Shown here: one piece after another, positions 10,650-21,439 of the stretch
Position numbering within the stretch: the first letter of the stretch is position 1
How the letters are laid out: every line of letters starts with the position of its first letter
DNA from: Mycoplasmoides pirum ATCC 25960
Lineage (GTDB): Bacteria > Bacillota_I > Bacilli_A > Mycoplasmatales > Mycoplasmoidaceae
Assembly (NCBI RefSeq): GCF_000685905.1
Contig: NZ_JMKZ01000001.1
Location: 536,707-600,706, forward strand
DNA: 64,000 nt
Direction: 5' to 3'
Notes under the pieces: generated by a model
Told to the model about the DNA's origin: nothing
What the model saw: only the letters and a program-made list of their open reading frames with translations
The model's database searches: none
Made by a program: the position numbers and the translations under genes

Positions 10650-10683
10650 TAAGGCAAAACAAGTTTGTTTTTTTAAAGCCTTA
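10650..10683 (-). promoter_or_regulatory. Hairpin in the rplU 5' leader (candidate L21 leader)
   Basis: In the transcript, TAAGGC pairs with GCCTTA, and an inner arm AACAA/TTGTT lies inside. It ends about 27 nt before the rplU start. Low-GC Gram-positives carry an L21 leader RNA at this place. I cannot confirm the family model by eye. Confidence 0.45.
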
Positions 10684-10841
10684 TTTTCAATACGGTTGAA
10701 TCTGCTTTAATTTAGCAAAAACAAATTTATTATATTAATTACAAAAATTAATATAAATTATGTATGAATTTTAACATAAAAAATAAAAAATTATTAAATT
10801 AGTAATCTCTATAATAAATAAATTATTAATGTGTAAAAAAA

Positions 10842-11081
10842 TTATTTGTTTTTAATTAAATTTTCAAAAGCTTTAATTAAATCATTAATTGATTTTAAAG
10901 ACATCATTAATTCATCTGACAAACTAACTTTAAAATAATTTTCCAAATCAACTATGATTGAAAAAGTATCTAATGAATCTAAACCTAATGTTTTAAAATC
11001 TTTATCTAAAATATCATCAGTAATTTCAATTTTTAATTGTTTTTGTGCGACAATTTCTTTTAATTGTGTTAATACTTCCAT
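10842..11081 (-). CDS. acpP: Acyl carrier protein
   Basis: 79 aa, acidic and helical. The phosphopantetheine attachment motif LGLDSLDTF is present with Ser36. Mycoplasmas lack most fatty-acid synthesis, so the carrier probably serves phospholipid acylation or lipoprotein lipid supply (inference). The position after three unknown genes matches M. genitalium MG284-MG287, where MG287 is the carrier. A gap of about 60 nt separates it from the preceding gene, so it is probably in the same transcript. Confidence 0.95.
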   Translation of the reverse strand: MEVLTQLKEIVAQKQLKIEITDDILDKDFKTLGLDSLDTFSIIVDLENYFKVSLSDELMMSLKSINDLIKAFENLIKNK

Positions 11082-11140
11082 AAATCCGCTTTTTAATATT
11101 AATATAAAACTATTAATAAAAAATTAATAGTAAGAACTAA

Positions 11141-11752
11141 TTATACATTTTTTGATAATTCTACAATAATTTGATCTCAATATCTTTTTGGAAGATTTTT
11201 TGAATATGAATAATCATTTTCGAAATATCAAACTACATTAATTAAAATATTTTTTTCTAAAATGTTAATTTTGTAATCTATTTCTGTAGTTAGTTTAGTT
11301 GTCTTTTTTTTGAAAAAAGAATGCTGATAAATAGCATTAATAATTCAAGATCTTAAATTTTTAAACAAAACATCTTGTTTAATATTAAATTGTTGACTAT
11401 TATCATTAAAATCATTTAACAAATAACGATAGGAAATTAAATTGTCTCATTCCGGATTTGAATATAAATAATCATGAATATTTGCATACATATACAAATA
11501 TAATTCTGATTCATCAAAGGGATATTTAAGATTTTTAAGTTCAGTTGAAGATTCAGGATATTCTTCATTTTTATCTAAATTATTATCATTTTCGTTATTG
11601 CTGCCATTATTTAAATTATTAGAATTGTCAAATTTATTATCATCTTTAATGTTATTGGAAAATATGATTGTTGTAACTGAAAGTATTAGTGTTGTCGTAA
11701 ACATTAATCCAGTACAAAATCACAAAATAATTTTTTTGATTTTTTTATTCAT
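11141..11752 (-). CDS. Membrane-anchored hypothetical protein (MG286-like position)
   Basis: 203 aa. A Lys-rich start is followed by one hydrophobic segment (about 8-30, ILWFCTGLMF...). A low-complexity Asn/Asp-rich linker (about 35-60) comes next, then a soluble domain with several Trp/Tyr residues near the end ('YRKPLNKSY' before the C-terminus in reverse order of the map). It is a single-pass or signal-anchored surface protein. The start ATG overlaps the stop of the upstream gene (TAATG), so it is translationally coupled. By position it corresponds to MG286, which I recall as belonging to a recombination-linked sigma regulon in M. genitalium; treat that as a hint only. Confidence 0.8.
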
Positions 11753-12804
11753 TAATTCAATTTATTAAAATTATTTAAAGATAAAATTTGATGATAATTA
11801 AATGTAAAAAAATCTAAAAAATTTAAGTTGTTTAAAGGTGTTAAGTAATTAAAATAATTAGTTGCAATGATTTTATAATAAGCATTTTCAGTTTGAATTT
11901 TAAAGTTCAATTCATAATATCCATTACCACCGTTAGGTAACAAAAAATTATGACCTAATAAAACATCTTTAACTAATTCTTTTTTAGTTTCATCATAACT
12001 TACTTTAAATGGCAATTTAATTGATAAAGTTTCATTTTGTTTTAAACTATAATTTTTATTTTCAGAATAATTTAGTGATTTATATCCATTTTCATTAGAC
12101 ACATGATAGTAAAAATTTATATTTAAATTTGAAACAATCATTGGAATTGATGAAGTAATGTTTAAAAGTTCATTAATCATTTGACTTTTAATTAATTTCA
12201 AATAATTTTGTGTATTTCAGGAAAATTTAAAAGTTTTACCTAATTCATCTGATGTAGATGGGAAAACATCATACAAACTAGTACTTCCAAAATTTGAAGA
12301 AAAACTAAAAAATGTATCTAAATTAACATTTGTTGTAACTATAGAATCATATAAGTTATCTAAAAAATATTTTAAGGCTGTGCTATCAAAATCATTTTTA
12401 ATTTCTGACAAAATAGTTTGATTGCAAGCAAAATTTATTTTAATTGGAACTAATAAATTATTTAAATTATCATTTATGTAAGACAAACTATTTTTCGGAA
12501 CCTGAACTGAAATTTTATAAATTTTTCATTCATCCATATTAGATTCCACTTCTATTGGAATTATTGGAATATCAATTTTATTGAATTCAGGAATTGAAAA
12601 AGATGCTAATATTAGGTTTTTTGGCAAAGCACTTTTACATCTAATTGATACCTTAATATCAAAATTTATATAACTATTTGTTGTACTTATATTAGTTGAA
12701 TATAATTTCGCTTCAAAATATACATTAGAATTAAAATCGTTAGGAGTTAATGTTCATCAATTTTCTTTAATATTATTTTCATAGTATGAATATGTATCTA
12801 TCAT
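11752..12804 (-). CDS. Hypothetical protein (MG285-like position)
   Basis: 350 aa. The start at 12804 overlaps the end of the upstream gene by 7 nt, and the last base of its stop is the first base of the next start. No signal peptide or clear membrane helix is seen, and there is no lipobox. Composition is rich in Asn, Ser, Phe and Tyr with alternating hydrophobic residues, so a beta-rich fold is plausible. Several TGA codons (e.g. WW at 12754-12759) are needed for continuity. The three genes 13178 to 11141 are one coupled operon. The function is unknown. Confidence 0.8.
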
Positions 12805-13178
12805 AAAACTAACTCACAAAAATTTTTAGTAGCTTTGTTGAGTAATTGATAAAATCAAGATTTACTATAAAAAAAATCATTAAAATTTTTATTTTCAAAA
12901 TAATAACTTTCTATAACTTTTCTTTCAATTTCCTTTAAATTTTCTAATGCGTTATTTATTAATTTCATAAAAGCATCAATATTTTTATTTTTTAAATTTT
13001 CTATATTAAAATCAGATCTAAAATGCAAAAGAATATCTTTAGAATCCATAAAAATATTTTTATTTTCTAATTTAAACTTATAATTAAAATATTTTTTTAA
13101 AATAGCACTTGCAATAAGTCTATATTGGGAAATTGTTAATTTGTTTTTGTTTTTAATAGCAACTATTTGATTATCCAT
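12798..13178 (-). CDS. Small protein with a sigma-region-4/ArpU-like C-terminus (MG284-like position)
   Basis: 126 aa, basic, helical. The last 55 residues (LKEIERKVIESYYF, spacer, SKSWFYQLLNKATKNF) resemble region 4 of small sigma factors and of ArpU-type phage regulators: a short helix ending in a conserved acidic/aliphatic pattern, then a helix-turn-helix-like stretch. That is pattern reading, not a proven match. It heads a divergent operon opposite ruvA, with a perfect inverted repeat between them, so control of this intergenic region is a reasonable hypothesis. Confidence 0.75.
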
Positions 13179-13275
13179 ATCTTAATATCCTCCACAATAC
13201 ATTAAGTGAGTAATAAAACAAAAAATTACAAAATATTTGTATTTCTTCATAATTTATAAATGTTTTACACTAATT

Positions 13276-13301
13276 AATTTAGTACTGCAAGGTACTAAAT
13301 T
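13276..13301. promoter_or_regulatory. 10-bp inverted repeat between the divergent operon and ruvA
   Basis: AATTTAGTAC, six bases, GTACTAAATT: a perfect 10-bp inverted repeat in the 267-bp divergent gap. No gene ends here, so a terminator role is unlikely despite the T-rich right flank. An operator or leader hairpin is more likely. Confidence 0.5.
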
Positions 13302-13445
13302 TTTTATCTTTTTTGGACTCAAAAAATTAAAAAATTTTTAAAAATTAGAAATTTTTGTAAAAACTAAAAATTTTAATCACTTAATTAATATAAGAAAACA
13401 AAATAAATTTTTTTTATATATGAAAATATGTTTAAAGGAGATAAT

Positions 13446-14078
13446 ATGTTATCAGCTATAAATGCAAAAATTATATATGCAGGCAAAAAAAGAATTAATG
13501 TAGAAATAAATTCTTATTATTATTGAATTAATGTAAGTGAATTTAATAAATTTGAAGTTTCATCTAAACCAAAAAAAATATTTTGTAAACAAATTAGTCA
13601 AATAGTTAACAACGAAATTAAAACAGAAATATATGGATTTCAAACCATTAAAGAAATTGATTGATTTCAATCATTATTAAGTTGTCAAGGAATTGGTCCT
13701 AAAACGGCTATGAAAATTATGAAACATAATCCAGATAATATTAAAAATTTAATTATTAATAAAAATATAAATGAATTATCTCAATGCGAAGGCATAAATT
13801 CTAATATCGCTTCATCACTAATTCATCATAATTGAAAATCATGAGAATTAAGTTTGGGAGATAAACAAAATAATGAAAAAACAAAAAAAATCAAATTAAA
13901 TGAATCTGAATTGGAAGAAATAATTTCTACGTTGGTAGTTTTGGGATATGAAAAAAATGATATTAATAAAACTTTAAATGAAATAGAGTTAACAGAAAAT
14001 TATGATGTGTCAGATATAATTGCATTATTAATTAAAACTATGGCAGATAATCAAAATGACAAACAATTATCGGCCTAA
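13446..14078 (+). CDS. ruvA: Holliday junction DNA helicase subunit RuvA
   Basis: 210 aa. RuvA tetramers bind four-way junctions and load RuvB. The start has AAAGGAG 6 nt upstream. The N-terminal OB-like domain is divergent. The paired helix-hairpin-helix motifs are visible: LLSCQGIGPKTAMKIM (about 80-95) and LSQCEGINSNIASSL (about 115-130). A C-terminal helical domain of about 50 residues, which contacts RuvB, follows a linker. The 3' end overlaps ruvB by 23 nt. The gene is divergent from the unknown operon at 11141-13178. Confidence 0.92.
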
Positions 14079-14982
14079 AAATTTTAAAGAATTTGTTGGA
14101 AAAGATAGTTTAAAAACACAATTAAAAACTTTTATTGAAGCAGCAAAAATTAAAAAACAATCATTGCCGCATATTTTATTTTATGGTCCACCCGGAGTGG
14201 GTAAAACAACTTTAGCAAACATCATAGCAAATTCTTTAAATTCAAAATTAAAAATAATACAAGCAACAAATATAGAAAAAATAAGTGAATTATTAAACAT
14301 TTTTTCTTTGATTAACAAAAATGACATTATTTTTATTGATGAAATTCATGCATTAGATCAAAAATTAATAGAATTTTTGTTTCCAATTATGGAAGATTTT
14401 AGTGTTGATGTTGTTATAGGAAAAGAATTTAATTCAAAAATAACTAGAATGAAAATTCCAGAATTTACACTTATAGGAGCCACAACTTATTATGGAAAAA
14501 TTATTAATCCTTTTGAGGAAAGATTCGGAATTGTAATCAATATAGATTATTATTCATTAAATGAAATCAAAGAACTTATTAAAAATATTAATAATAATCT
14601 CAAATTAAATTTGACAGATAAAGAAATAGAAATAATATCAAATAATTGTAAATTCACACCTAGATTAGCTATCAGACTAATTAAACAAATTTATGACTAT
14701 CGAATAATTCATCCTAAAATTTCAATTTTTAAAATCTTAAAAGAATTAAATATTAATGATTTAGGGATAACTAATCAAGATATTCAATATTTGCAAACTT
14801 TAAAAAATAATGGCACTTTAGGTTTGAAATCACTAAGTTTAATAAACAATTTAGATTCACAAACAATTGAAACAAAAATTGAACCTCCTTTAATAAAATT
14901 AAACTTAATTGAAAAAACAATTAAAGGTAGAAAAATTAGTAATATTGGATTAAAATATTTAGAGAAAATAAATAATAATTAA
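14056..14982 (+). CDS. ruvB: Holliday junction branch-migration ATPase RuvB
   Basis: 308 aa, slightly shorter than the usual 330-340. The N-terminus lacks the long leader but begins with the expected 'YRPKNFKEFVGKDSLK'. Walker A is GPPGVGKTT (about 45-53) and Walker B is FIDEIHAL. Sensor 1 (LIGATTYYG) and the arginine-finger region (FEERFGI) are present. The C-terminal winged helix ends with the family's REIS-like 'KGRKISNIG'. It drives branch migration in recombination and repair. Translation is coupled to ruvA by the overlap. Confidence 0.96.
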   Translation: MTNNYRPKNFKEFVGKDSLKTQLKTFIEAAKIKKQSLPHILFYGPPGVGKTTLANIIANSLNSKLKIIQATNIEKISELLNIFSLINKNDIIFIDEIHALDQKLIEFLFPIMEDFSVDVVIGKEFNSKITRMKIPEFTLIGATTYYGKIINPFEERFGIVINIDYYSLNEIKELIKNINNNLKLNLTDKEIEIISNNCKFTPRLAIRLIKQIYDYRIIHPKISIFKILKELNINDLGITNQDIQYLQTLKNNGTLGLKSLSLINNLDSQTIETKIEPPLIKLNLIEKTIKGRKISNIGLKYLEKINNN

Positions 14983-15039
14983 TTCAATGGTAATGAGAAT
15001 TTATTTAGAGTATTCATTTAATTAGTTAGTTATTAATAG

Positions 15040-15066
15040 CCACTTAAATTTCAAAGTGGTTTTTTA
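15040..15066 (+). terminator. Terminator after ruvAB
   Basis: CCACTT, eight-base loop, AAGTGG, then six T. It lies 58 nt after the ruvB stop and just before the next gene. Confidence 0.85.
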
Positions 15067-15089
15067 CTTTATTTATAAAAGAATCTTAT

Positions 15090-16742
15090 ATGAAAATTTA
15101 TATTAAAAACTTACTTAATAAAAATAAAGAACCATTTCAAATATCTAAAAGCATTTTAAAGAATTCTATTCTTTTTATTACTTTTTCATTTTTAAATGTT
15201 TTCTTACCTATATTTATATGTTTAATATCTGCAAACATTGATGACAAAGGTGCTTATGCAACAATGGGGATCGGATATGTAACATCATTTCTATTAGCTT
15301 ATTCACAAATAGGTTTTACATTTGTAATTTTTTCTACATTTTATATTGCTAAAAATAAAAACAATAATTCTTTAACATTTTCCAATGACATAATATATGA
15401 TGAATTATTTATTGCATTTATTTATGGTCTAATCATTGTTCCATTGTTTATTGGTCCAGCTTATGTTTACACAAAATATGCTAACGCACATATCAATACT
15501 GGCGATTCATTAATTCCTGCATATAATTTTATATATAGTTCTAGTGGATTTGTTTTTTTAACAACAATTGCATCAACATTAATAATGAATATCCATTACA
15601 AATTAGGAACAAAATGATCATTGTTTTATTTAGTAACAATGTTTTTTTTATTATTTTTTTTTAGTTCTATTTTGTCGCTCTTAACTTCCTTAAAATATTT
15701 AGGATTAGGTTTAGGATTAACAATAGGAATATTTTTAACCATTGTCATAACAACAATTCATAGTTATATTAAAACAGATACTTTTAAAAGAATAAAAATT
15801 AAATTGAGCAAAAATAATTTACGAAATTTGTTAAGTTTTACATGAAGACCAATTGTTATAACATTATCAATTCAAATTTTTAAAGGTGCAGCATTGTTAT
15901 TTTTGAATTATAAAATTCCAACAGATTTATACAATGCTGTTCCATTAGATTTTCAAATGTCAAGAATTATTTGATATAACTTTATGTATTTAATTCCTTT
16001 TTTCATTTTAGGATTAGCGGACTCAACATATTTTTATTTTGCAATTTTTCCGGAAATGAAACAAAATCCAAATGTTCAAAAAAGTATAGGTTTTTTATTT
16101 GCGATTGCAACAATAATAACAATATTAATAATTGTTATAGGAATGTTTTTAATTAATCCTTTAGCAAACGAATATGTTAAAAATCAAAATTTTTCATATG
16201 ATACTAAAATAATTCAGGATAATTTAGTTTCAATAAGCGAAGAAAAAATAATTAATTTTATAAATAATTCCAATTCATTAACTTCGGATGAAAAAAATCA
16301 ATTAATAAATATTTTAAATACTAATATTGGAAACACTAATCAAACAATTAATGATTTTATTTCTCAAATAGTAGCAAAAAATATTTTACTTCCGAAATAT
16401 ATTCAATTTAGTGCTATTGATATAACAAATATGATGATTTTTCCAAATTCATTTGCTTATTTCTATTTAGGAACATATTGTGTTCTTTATCCTTTAGGAC
16501 AATTTTTGAACGCTTCAAGACTTTCTATAACTGATGAAAAGCATCCAGCAATTTTAATGATTATTGTTCAAGCATTAGCTATTTTATTTATTGTTTTATT
16601 TGGAATTGATTATCAAGAAACACAAAAATTTTTCTTAATGCAAGCATGATCATTCCCGTTGTCAATTATAGGTGTTATTGCGTTTATATATATGGGTGGG
16701 ATGTATTTCCTAAAACTAAGAGAAAATAAATTCAAAAAATAA
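15090..16742 (+). CDS. Polytopic membrane protein, MATE-like
   Basis: 550 aa with about twelve hydrophobic helices and short charged loops. The first half shows IFICLISANIDDKGAYATMG followed by 'SQIGFTFVIFSTFYIA', a pattern like the first helices of MATE/MOP transporters. A larger hydrophilic Asn-rich loop lies at about 360-430. The C-terminal half repeats the helix pattern ('YPLGQFLNASRL'). The family exports drugs or lipid-linked sugars with Na+ or H+; the substrate here is unknown. It starts 25 nt after the ruvAB terminator, with no strong ribosome site. Its end is 5 bp from the convergent dinB. Four TGA codons are read as Trp. Confidence 0.7.
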
Positions 16743-16747
16743 GATAT

Positions 16748-17968
16748 TTAATTTTTTAAATTCTTAGCAACAAATAATAAATTTTTTCCTATCTTTTCAT
16801 TAATGTTTTTAGCAATTTCATCAATAGAAACATTTTTATTTTTTGTTTTTAATTCTAAATTGTTATTTATTTCACTTCAAGAAGAAATATCTTCATTAGA
16901 ATCAAACAAATTAATAGGTAATTTTATTTCGTTAACAAATTTTAAATTTGATACGCCAATAGAAATCATTCTAATTATATTTTCATTAAATAATTGTTTG
17001 AACAAATCTATAGACTTTTTAATTAAATCTTCTTTCTGCAGAATAAATTTTTCAAAAGTTTTTGATTTAGTTTTATAATTTCATTTATTATCCTTTAAAC
17101 CCAATGTTAAAGTAGTTCCCGTCATATTCTGTATTTTCATTTTTTTATATAACTCTTCACAAATATTAATAATTTCATTTATTAATTCATCTGTATTATC
17201 AGAATTATCAAAAAAAGTTTTACTTATACTTATGCTTTTACTAATAAATGATTTTGAATCAATAACTTTATCGCCATAACCTCAAGCATTTTGAATAAAT
17301 TCTTGTGTTTTTTTACCAAAAATTGGTTTTAAAAAATCTATATTTTTAAAATTTGCCAAGTCGCCAATAGTTTTAATATTAAGTTTATTTAATTTTTCTT
17401 TTGATGAAAAACCTATTCATAACATTTTTTCAATAGGTAAAGGTCAAATTTTTTCTTTAACGTCTTTTTGCAATAATAGCGATATACCTTTTGGTTTTTT
17501 CATATCTGTGGCCATTTTAGCCAAAAATTTATTATCACTTATTCCAATTGAAGCACTTAAATTTAATTTATAAGATATTAAATTTTGTACTTCTTCAGCA
17601 TATTTAATTGCTTCATCAAAATTGGAAACATTATTTGATACATCAACAAAACATTCATCTATTGAAAAATCTTCAATTTTAAATGAAATATTATTTGTTA
17701 TAAAATTTTTAAATTCTGCAGAATATTTTTCATATGCCGGCATATTAACATTAACTATTTTTATATTTGGAAATTTTTCAATAGCTTTGAAAATTGGCAT
17801 AGCTGAATAAATTCCATGTTTTCTTGCTAAATAATTAGCACATGAAACTACTGATTTGCGATGTCTACCAGCAACGATTAATGGTTTATTTTTTAAAGTA
17901 GGATTAAGAATTTCTTCTACGCTAGCAAAAAAAGCATCTAAATCAATGTGAAAAATAATTTGATTCAT
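16748..17968 (-). CDS. dinB: DNA polymerase IV (Y-family translesion polymerase)
   Basis: 406 aa. The palm begins FHIDLDAFFASVEE with the first catalytic Asp pair. The second acidic motif is FSIDECFVDVS (about 100-110). The fingers include the steric-gate region near YEKYSAEF. The thumb has the helix-hairpin-helix stretch 'PIEKMLWIGFSSKEKLNKL'. The little-finger domain occupies the last 110 residues. It bypasses DNA lesions with low fidelity. The position close to ruvAB matches M. genitalium MG358-MG360. No beta-clamp peptide is obvious at the C-terminus. Confidence 0.95.
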
Positions 17969-18018
17969 AGTATATAAAAAGTATAATTTAAAAAAGGCGC
18001 ATTTAATTATTTTTAAAA

Positions 18019-18396
18019 ATGAATTTACAAAAAAGTATTTCTTTATTTAAAGAAAAATTATTAAGAGATATTCAAAAGGTTAATTTCAATGTTTTAAAAG
18101 AAAATTGAAATAAAATTTTTGAACGCGAAAAACACACAAGAATGATTTTTGATGAAGATGAGGTTGTGCCAATATTAGAATCAGAATGATATGGTGATGA
18201 TGTCTTTTTAAAAAATGAATTAGAAAAAGATATTAATTATATGTGTAATCGATTTAATAATGATAAAAAAAATAGTGATGATAGAAATTTTTCATTATTA
18301 ATTGATTATTATTATTGATTATTAGAAGCATTAGCAACAACTTTAAATATTAGTTTTAAATCATATTTAAATTTATTTAAAAATATGAATCAATAA
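18019..18396 (+). CDS. Small acidic hypothetical protein
   Basis: 125 aa, soluble, helical. It begins MNLQKSISLFKEKLL. The middle is strongly acidic (MIFDEDEVVPILESEWYGDD), and the end has hydrophobic helices without membrane character. Three TGA codons supply Trp. It ends 5 bp from the convergent der gene. No domain is recognised and no ribosome site better than AAAAA is present. Coding status is supported by intact frame, codon use and tight packing. Confidence 0.65.
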
Positions 18397-18401
18397 ACTA
18401 A

Positions 18402-19778
18402 TTATTCAATTTCTTTATAACCTTCTTGTTTAAATTTAATATTTGGATCTAAATCTCGGTTTCTTGCATTTTTAGATTTAAAATATAAAGTAATTGGAGT
18501 ATTATAAAATCCAAAACTTTCTCTAATTTTTTTTTCTATATATCTTGAATAAGAAAAATGCAAAAATTTAGGATTATTACAAAATAAAACAAATGTAGGA
18601 ACTTGACTTTTTGCTTGTGTAACATATGTAATTTTCAATCGATCACCATTAAAAATAGGCGCTTGGTTTGAAATTTGCGCATTAAGAATAACATCATTTA
18701 AAAGTGAAGTAGATATTTTTTTATTTAATTGTTCTTTAATTGTATTTATTGCCGCAAAAATAGTATTAATTCTTTGTTTTTTTTGTGCACTAATAAAAAC
18801 AATAGGTGCTCACGATAAATATTTAAATCTAGATTTGATAATTTTAGAAAACTCATTCATTGTGTGTTCATTTTTTTCAACAGCATCTCATTTATTCACA
18901 ACTATTATTGTTGGTATTAAAGAATCAAATGCTAATCCACCTATAACTTCGTCTTGCTCACTTATTTCTTTCGTTGCATCTATCATTAATAAAATAAATT
19001 GACTTCTATTGATAGCAGATTCAGTTTTTAATAATGAATATTTTTCTATTTTGGAATTTATTTTTCCTTTTCTTCTAATTCCTGCAGTATCAATTACTTT
19101 ATAAAGTTTATTATTAAATTTGAAAACTTCATCTATTGCATCACGTGTTGTGCCGGCAACTTCTGACACTAATGCTCTTTCAGAATTTAATAATGCATTT
19201 AACAATGAAGATTTCCCAACATTTGGTTTGCCAATTATTGAAAAAATTGCTTCATATTGATCATCTATATTTTTTGTTTTAAAATCCTTACCTATTTCAA
19301 TAATTTTGTCTAATAAATCTCCAATACCAATTCCGTGTTCAGCAGATATTAACATTGGAGCACCAAATCCAAAACTATAAAATTGTGAATAATCAATTTT
19401 TGAAGAATTTGTATTTTCTATTTTATTTAAAACAAACAAAACAAGTTTATTTTTGATTTTCTTAATTAATTTAGATGCATAAATATCATCATTGTTTATT
19501 CCATCTTTATATGAACACATAAACAAAATTATATTTGCCTCAATTAAGGCTGCATTAATTTGTTCTTCAATATTTTTTTGAAAAGAATTTTTAGTATTAA
19601 CTAGTCCACCTGTATCAATAATTTTGAATTTTTTAGTTAATCACTCTACTTCACCAAAAATTCGATCTCTTGTGACACCTGGTGTGTCATCAGTAATGGC
19701 TATTTTTTGCTTTATCAAACGATTAAATAAAGTAGATTTACCAACATTCGGTCTTCCAACAATAGCTACAGTTAACAT
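18402..19778 (-). CDS. der: Ribosome-assembly GTPase Der (EngA), double G domain
   Basis: 458 aa. Two tandem GTPase domains are visible. The first is [12 protein letters not shown] near the N-terminus with DTPGVT. The second is [15 protein letters not shown] (about 185-199) with [10 protein letters not shown] and a VNK motif. A C-terminal KH-like domain ends near '[13 protein letters not shown]', typical of Der. It is required for 50S subunit maturation. The stop of der and the start of cmk are arranged as in M. genitalium MG329-MG330, with cmk just upstream in the same transcript (5-nt gap). Confidence 0.97.
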
Positions 19779-19783
19779 GATTA

Positions 19784-20419
19784 TTAAATCCTTTGTTGAT
19801 AAAGTTCAATAATTTTATTTATCACTTCATCAATTGTTAAATTAGAAGTATCAATACAAATCGCGTCATCAGCTTGAACAAGAGGATCTATTTCACGATT
19901 TAAATCACGTAAATCACGATTTTCAATTTCATTTTTTATTAAATCTAATTTTGATGTATCAAGGTTGTATTCTTTAATTCTTCGTAGCGCTCTAATTTTA
20001 GAATCAGCTATTAAAAAAATTTTTAATTGAGCATTAGGTAATATAACAGTGCCAACATCCCGACCATCCATAACAACTGAATTATTTTTTGCAAATTCTT
20101 TTTGTGCATTTACAGCAATTTTGCGAATTTCTTTATTGGTTGCAATATTACTCGCTAAATTGCCTATATTTTCATTATTTATTAACTCACTAATATTTTT
20201 TTGATTAACAAAAACTTCATTTTGATTTATCAATATTTCAAAAGAGTTTGACTTATTAATAAATTCATCAATGGTTAAATTAAATTTCTTTATTATATAA
20301 GCATAAGTACGATAATATTTACCTGTTGATATATAAACAAAATTCAATTTTGTTGCTAATAATTTAGCGATGGTAGATTTTCCTGAACCAGCTGGTCCAT
20401 CAATAGCTATTTGAAACAT
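19784..20419 (-). CDS. cmk: Cytidylate kinase
   Basis: 211 aa from the ATG at 20419, which gives the family start [16 protein letters not shown]. An in-frame upstream ATG would add nine odd residues. It phosphorylates CMP/dCMP with ATP. The P-loop GPAGSGKST is at 8-16. The CMP-binding region includes [14 protein letters not shown] and the lid has 'RIKEYNLD' and '[14 protein letters not shown]'. All conserved Arg and Asp residues that I know of are present. It is coupled with der downstream (5-nt gap) and the tail-anchored gene upstream (7-nt gap). Confidence 0.96.
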   Translation of the reverse strand: MFQIAIDGPAGSGKSTIAKLLATKLNFVYISTGKYYRTYAYIIKKFNLTIDEFINKSNSFEILINQNEVFVNQKNISELINNENIGNLASNIATNKEIRKIAVNAQKEFAKNNSVVMDGRDVGTVILPNAQLKIFLIADSKIRALRRIKEYNLDTSKLDLIKNEIENRDLRDLNREIDPLVQADDAICIDTSNLTIDEVINKIIELYQQRI

Positions 20420-20426
20420 AATAATA

Positions 20427-21059
20427 TTATATAGGTGAATGAACAATAATTAAAGTAATAAGTAAAACAACAAAAATACCAAGAACAGCCCAAATTACAA
20501 AAGAAAACGATTTATACTTAAAACTTTTATTTTTTATTAAGGAAATGGCCTCAACTTTTTTTAATTTTAAATTATCTGAATTATTTTTGACTTTATCTAT
20601 TACACTAATAAAACGTTCAAAAGTTTCAAATGAATTACTATCAAAATGCAAATTGTCTTGTTGAACTTCTCCATATAATTTATTGCAATTATTAATTTTC
20701 ATTATTCCACGATCATGATTTAATCAACCTTGCTCAAATTCAGAAGTCATTCCAATATTTTTACTTGACAATAGTAGTAAATTAGCTTGTTCTCTAATTC
20801 TCATTAATTCATTGAAGTTTAAGTCATTTAAAAAATTTTGAATTATTGAAGTGTTTTTATTTGAATTAGAATCAATTAATAAAAAATCATATAATTCTAT
20901 ATTTATGGGTTTATAAAAACTTAAAATTTTTGGATTTAAATTATCTAGAGATTTTTTAAATTTATTAACTTTTTCAGTAGATTCATTCAAAATGGATGTA
21001 ATACTATTTTGATTCTTAATTTTTTCTCTATATGCTCGATATTTTTCAATACGTGACAT
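20427..21059 (-). CDS. Tail-anchored hypothetical protein at the MG331 position
   Basis: 210 aa starting MSRIEKYRAYREKI. The frame passes through one TGA (Trp) at 20724. The body is a charged helical domain with coiled-coil tendency. The only membrane segment is at the extreme C-terminus (about 185-207, FVIWAVLGIFVVLLITLIIV), so it is a tail-anchored cytoplasmic protein. AGGTG lies 11 nt before the chosen ATG. It directly precedes cmk, matching MG331 in M. genitalium. The function is unknown; the topology suggests a membrane-tethered scaffold, which is inference. Confidence 0.8.
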
Positions 21060-21293
21060 TTTAAACAAAGCACCTAAATAACTTTAAAATTAATGTAATT
21101 AATTATGCTAAATTAAACTTAAAATACAATACAAATTATAAATATTTATGAAATATTTAATTTAAATATTTTTAAAGAATTAATTTAAGTTTAAAAAATT
21201 AATTATTTAACAACTTATCTATATAGAAAAATTTAAAAAATAATTTAAAAAATATTGTAAAATTGTATAGGTTAAATTTTGCCTATATTTGAT

Positions 21294-21365
21294 GGTGCCT
21301 TAGCCAAGCGGTAAGGCATGAAGCTGCAACCTTCATATGCGTCAGTTCGATTCTGACAGGCACCT
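21294..21365 (+). tRNA. tRNA-Cys (GCA)
   Basis: Seven-bp acceptor GGTGCCT/AGGCACC, discriminator T as usual for Cys, encoded CCA (21366-21368), anticodon GCA in loop CTGCAAC. First gene of the plus-strand cluster. Confidence 0.96.
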
Positions 21366-21370
21366 CCAGT

Positions 21371-21424
21371 GTGCTGCGTAAGGTTACGTAAGATTATACA
21401 TAGGTTCAATTCCTATGCAGCACT
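21371..21424 (+). ncRNA. 54-nt tRNA-like sequence lacking an anticodon arm
   Basis: A perfect 7-bp acceptor stem (GTGCTGC/GCAGCAC) and a perfect 5-bp T stem (ATAGG/CCTAT) with a normal TTCAATT loop are followed by discriminator T and an encoded CCA (21425-21427). Between the acceptor and T arm there are only 22 nt, which can form one small hairpin (CGTA/TACG), so no anticodon arm is possible. It is embedded in the cluster between tRNA-Cys and tRNA-Pro. It may be a deletion derivative of a tRNA or a small RNA that keeps the tRNA minihelix. Confidence 0.7.
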
Positions 21425-21439
21425 CCAAATTATTGGTTT

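Noticed and set aside
10324..10662. A 112-aa L21
   Set aside because: The upstream 13 residues do not match L21 and the GGAGG site is just before the second ATG.
16803..17078. Plus-strand frame of 91 aa inside dinB
   Set aside because: Antisense shadow of dinB with no ribosome site.
20427..21059. Two small genes before cmk
   Set aside because: One TGA (Trp) joins them; no stop or start lies between.
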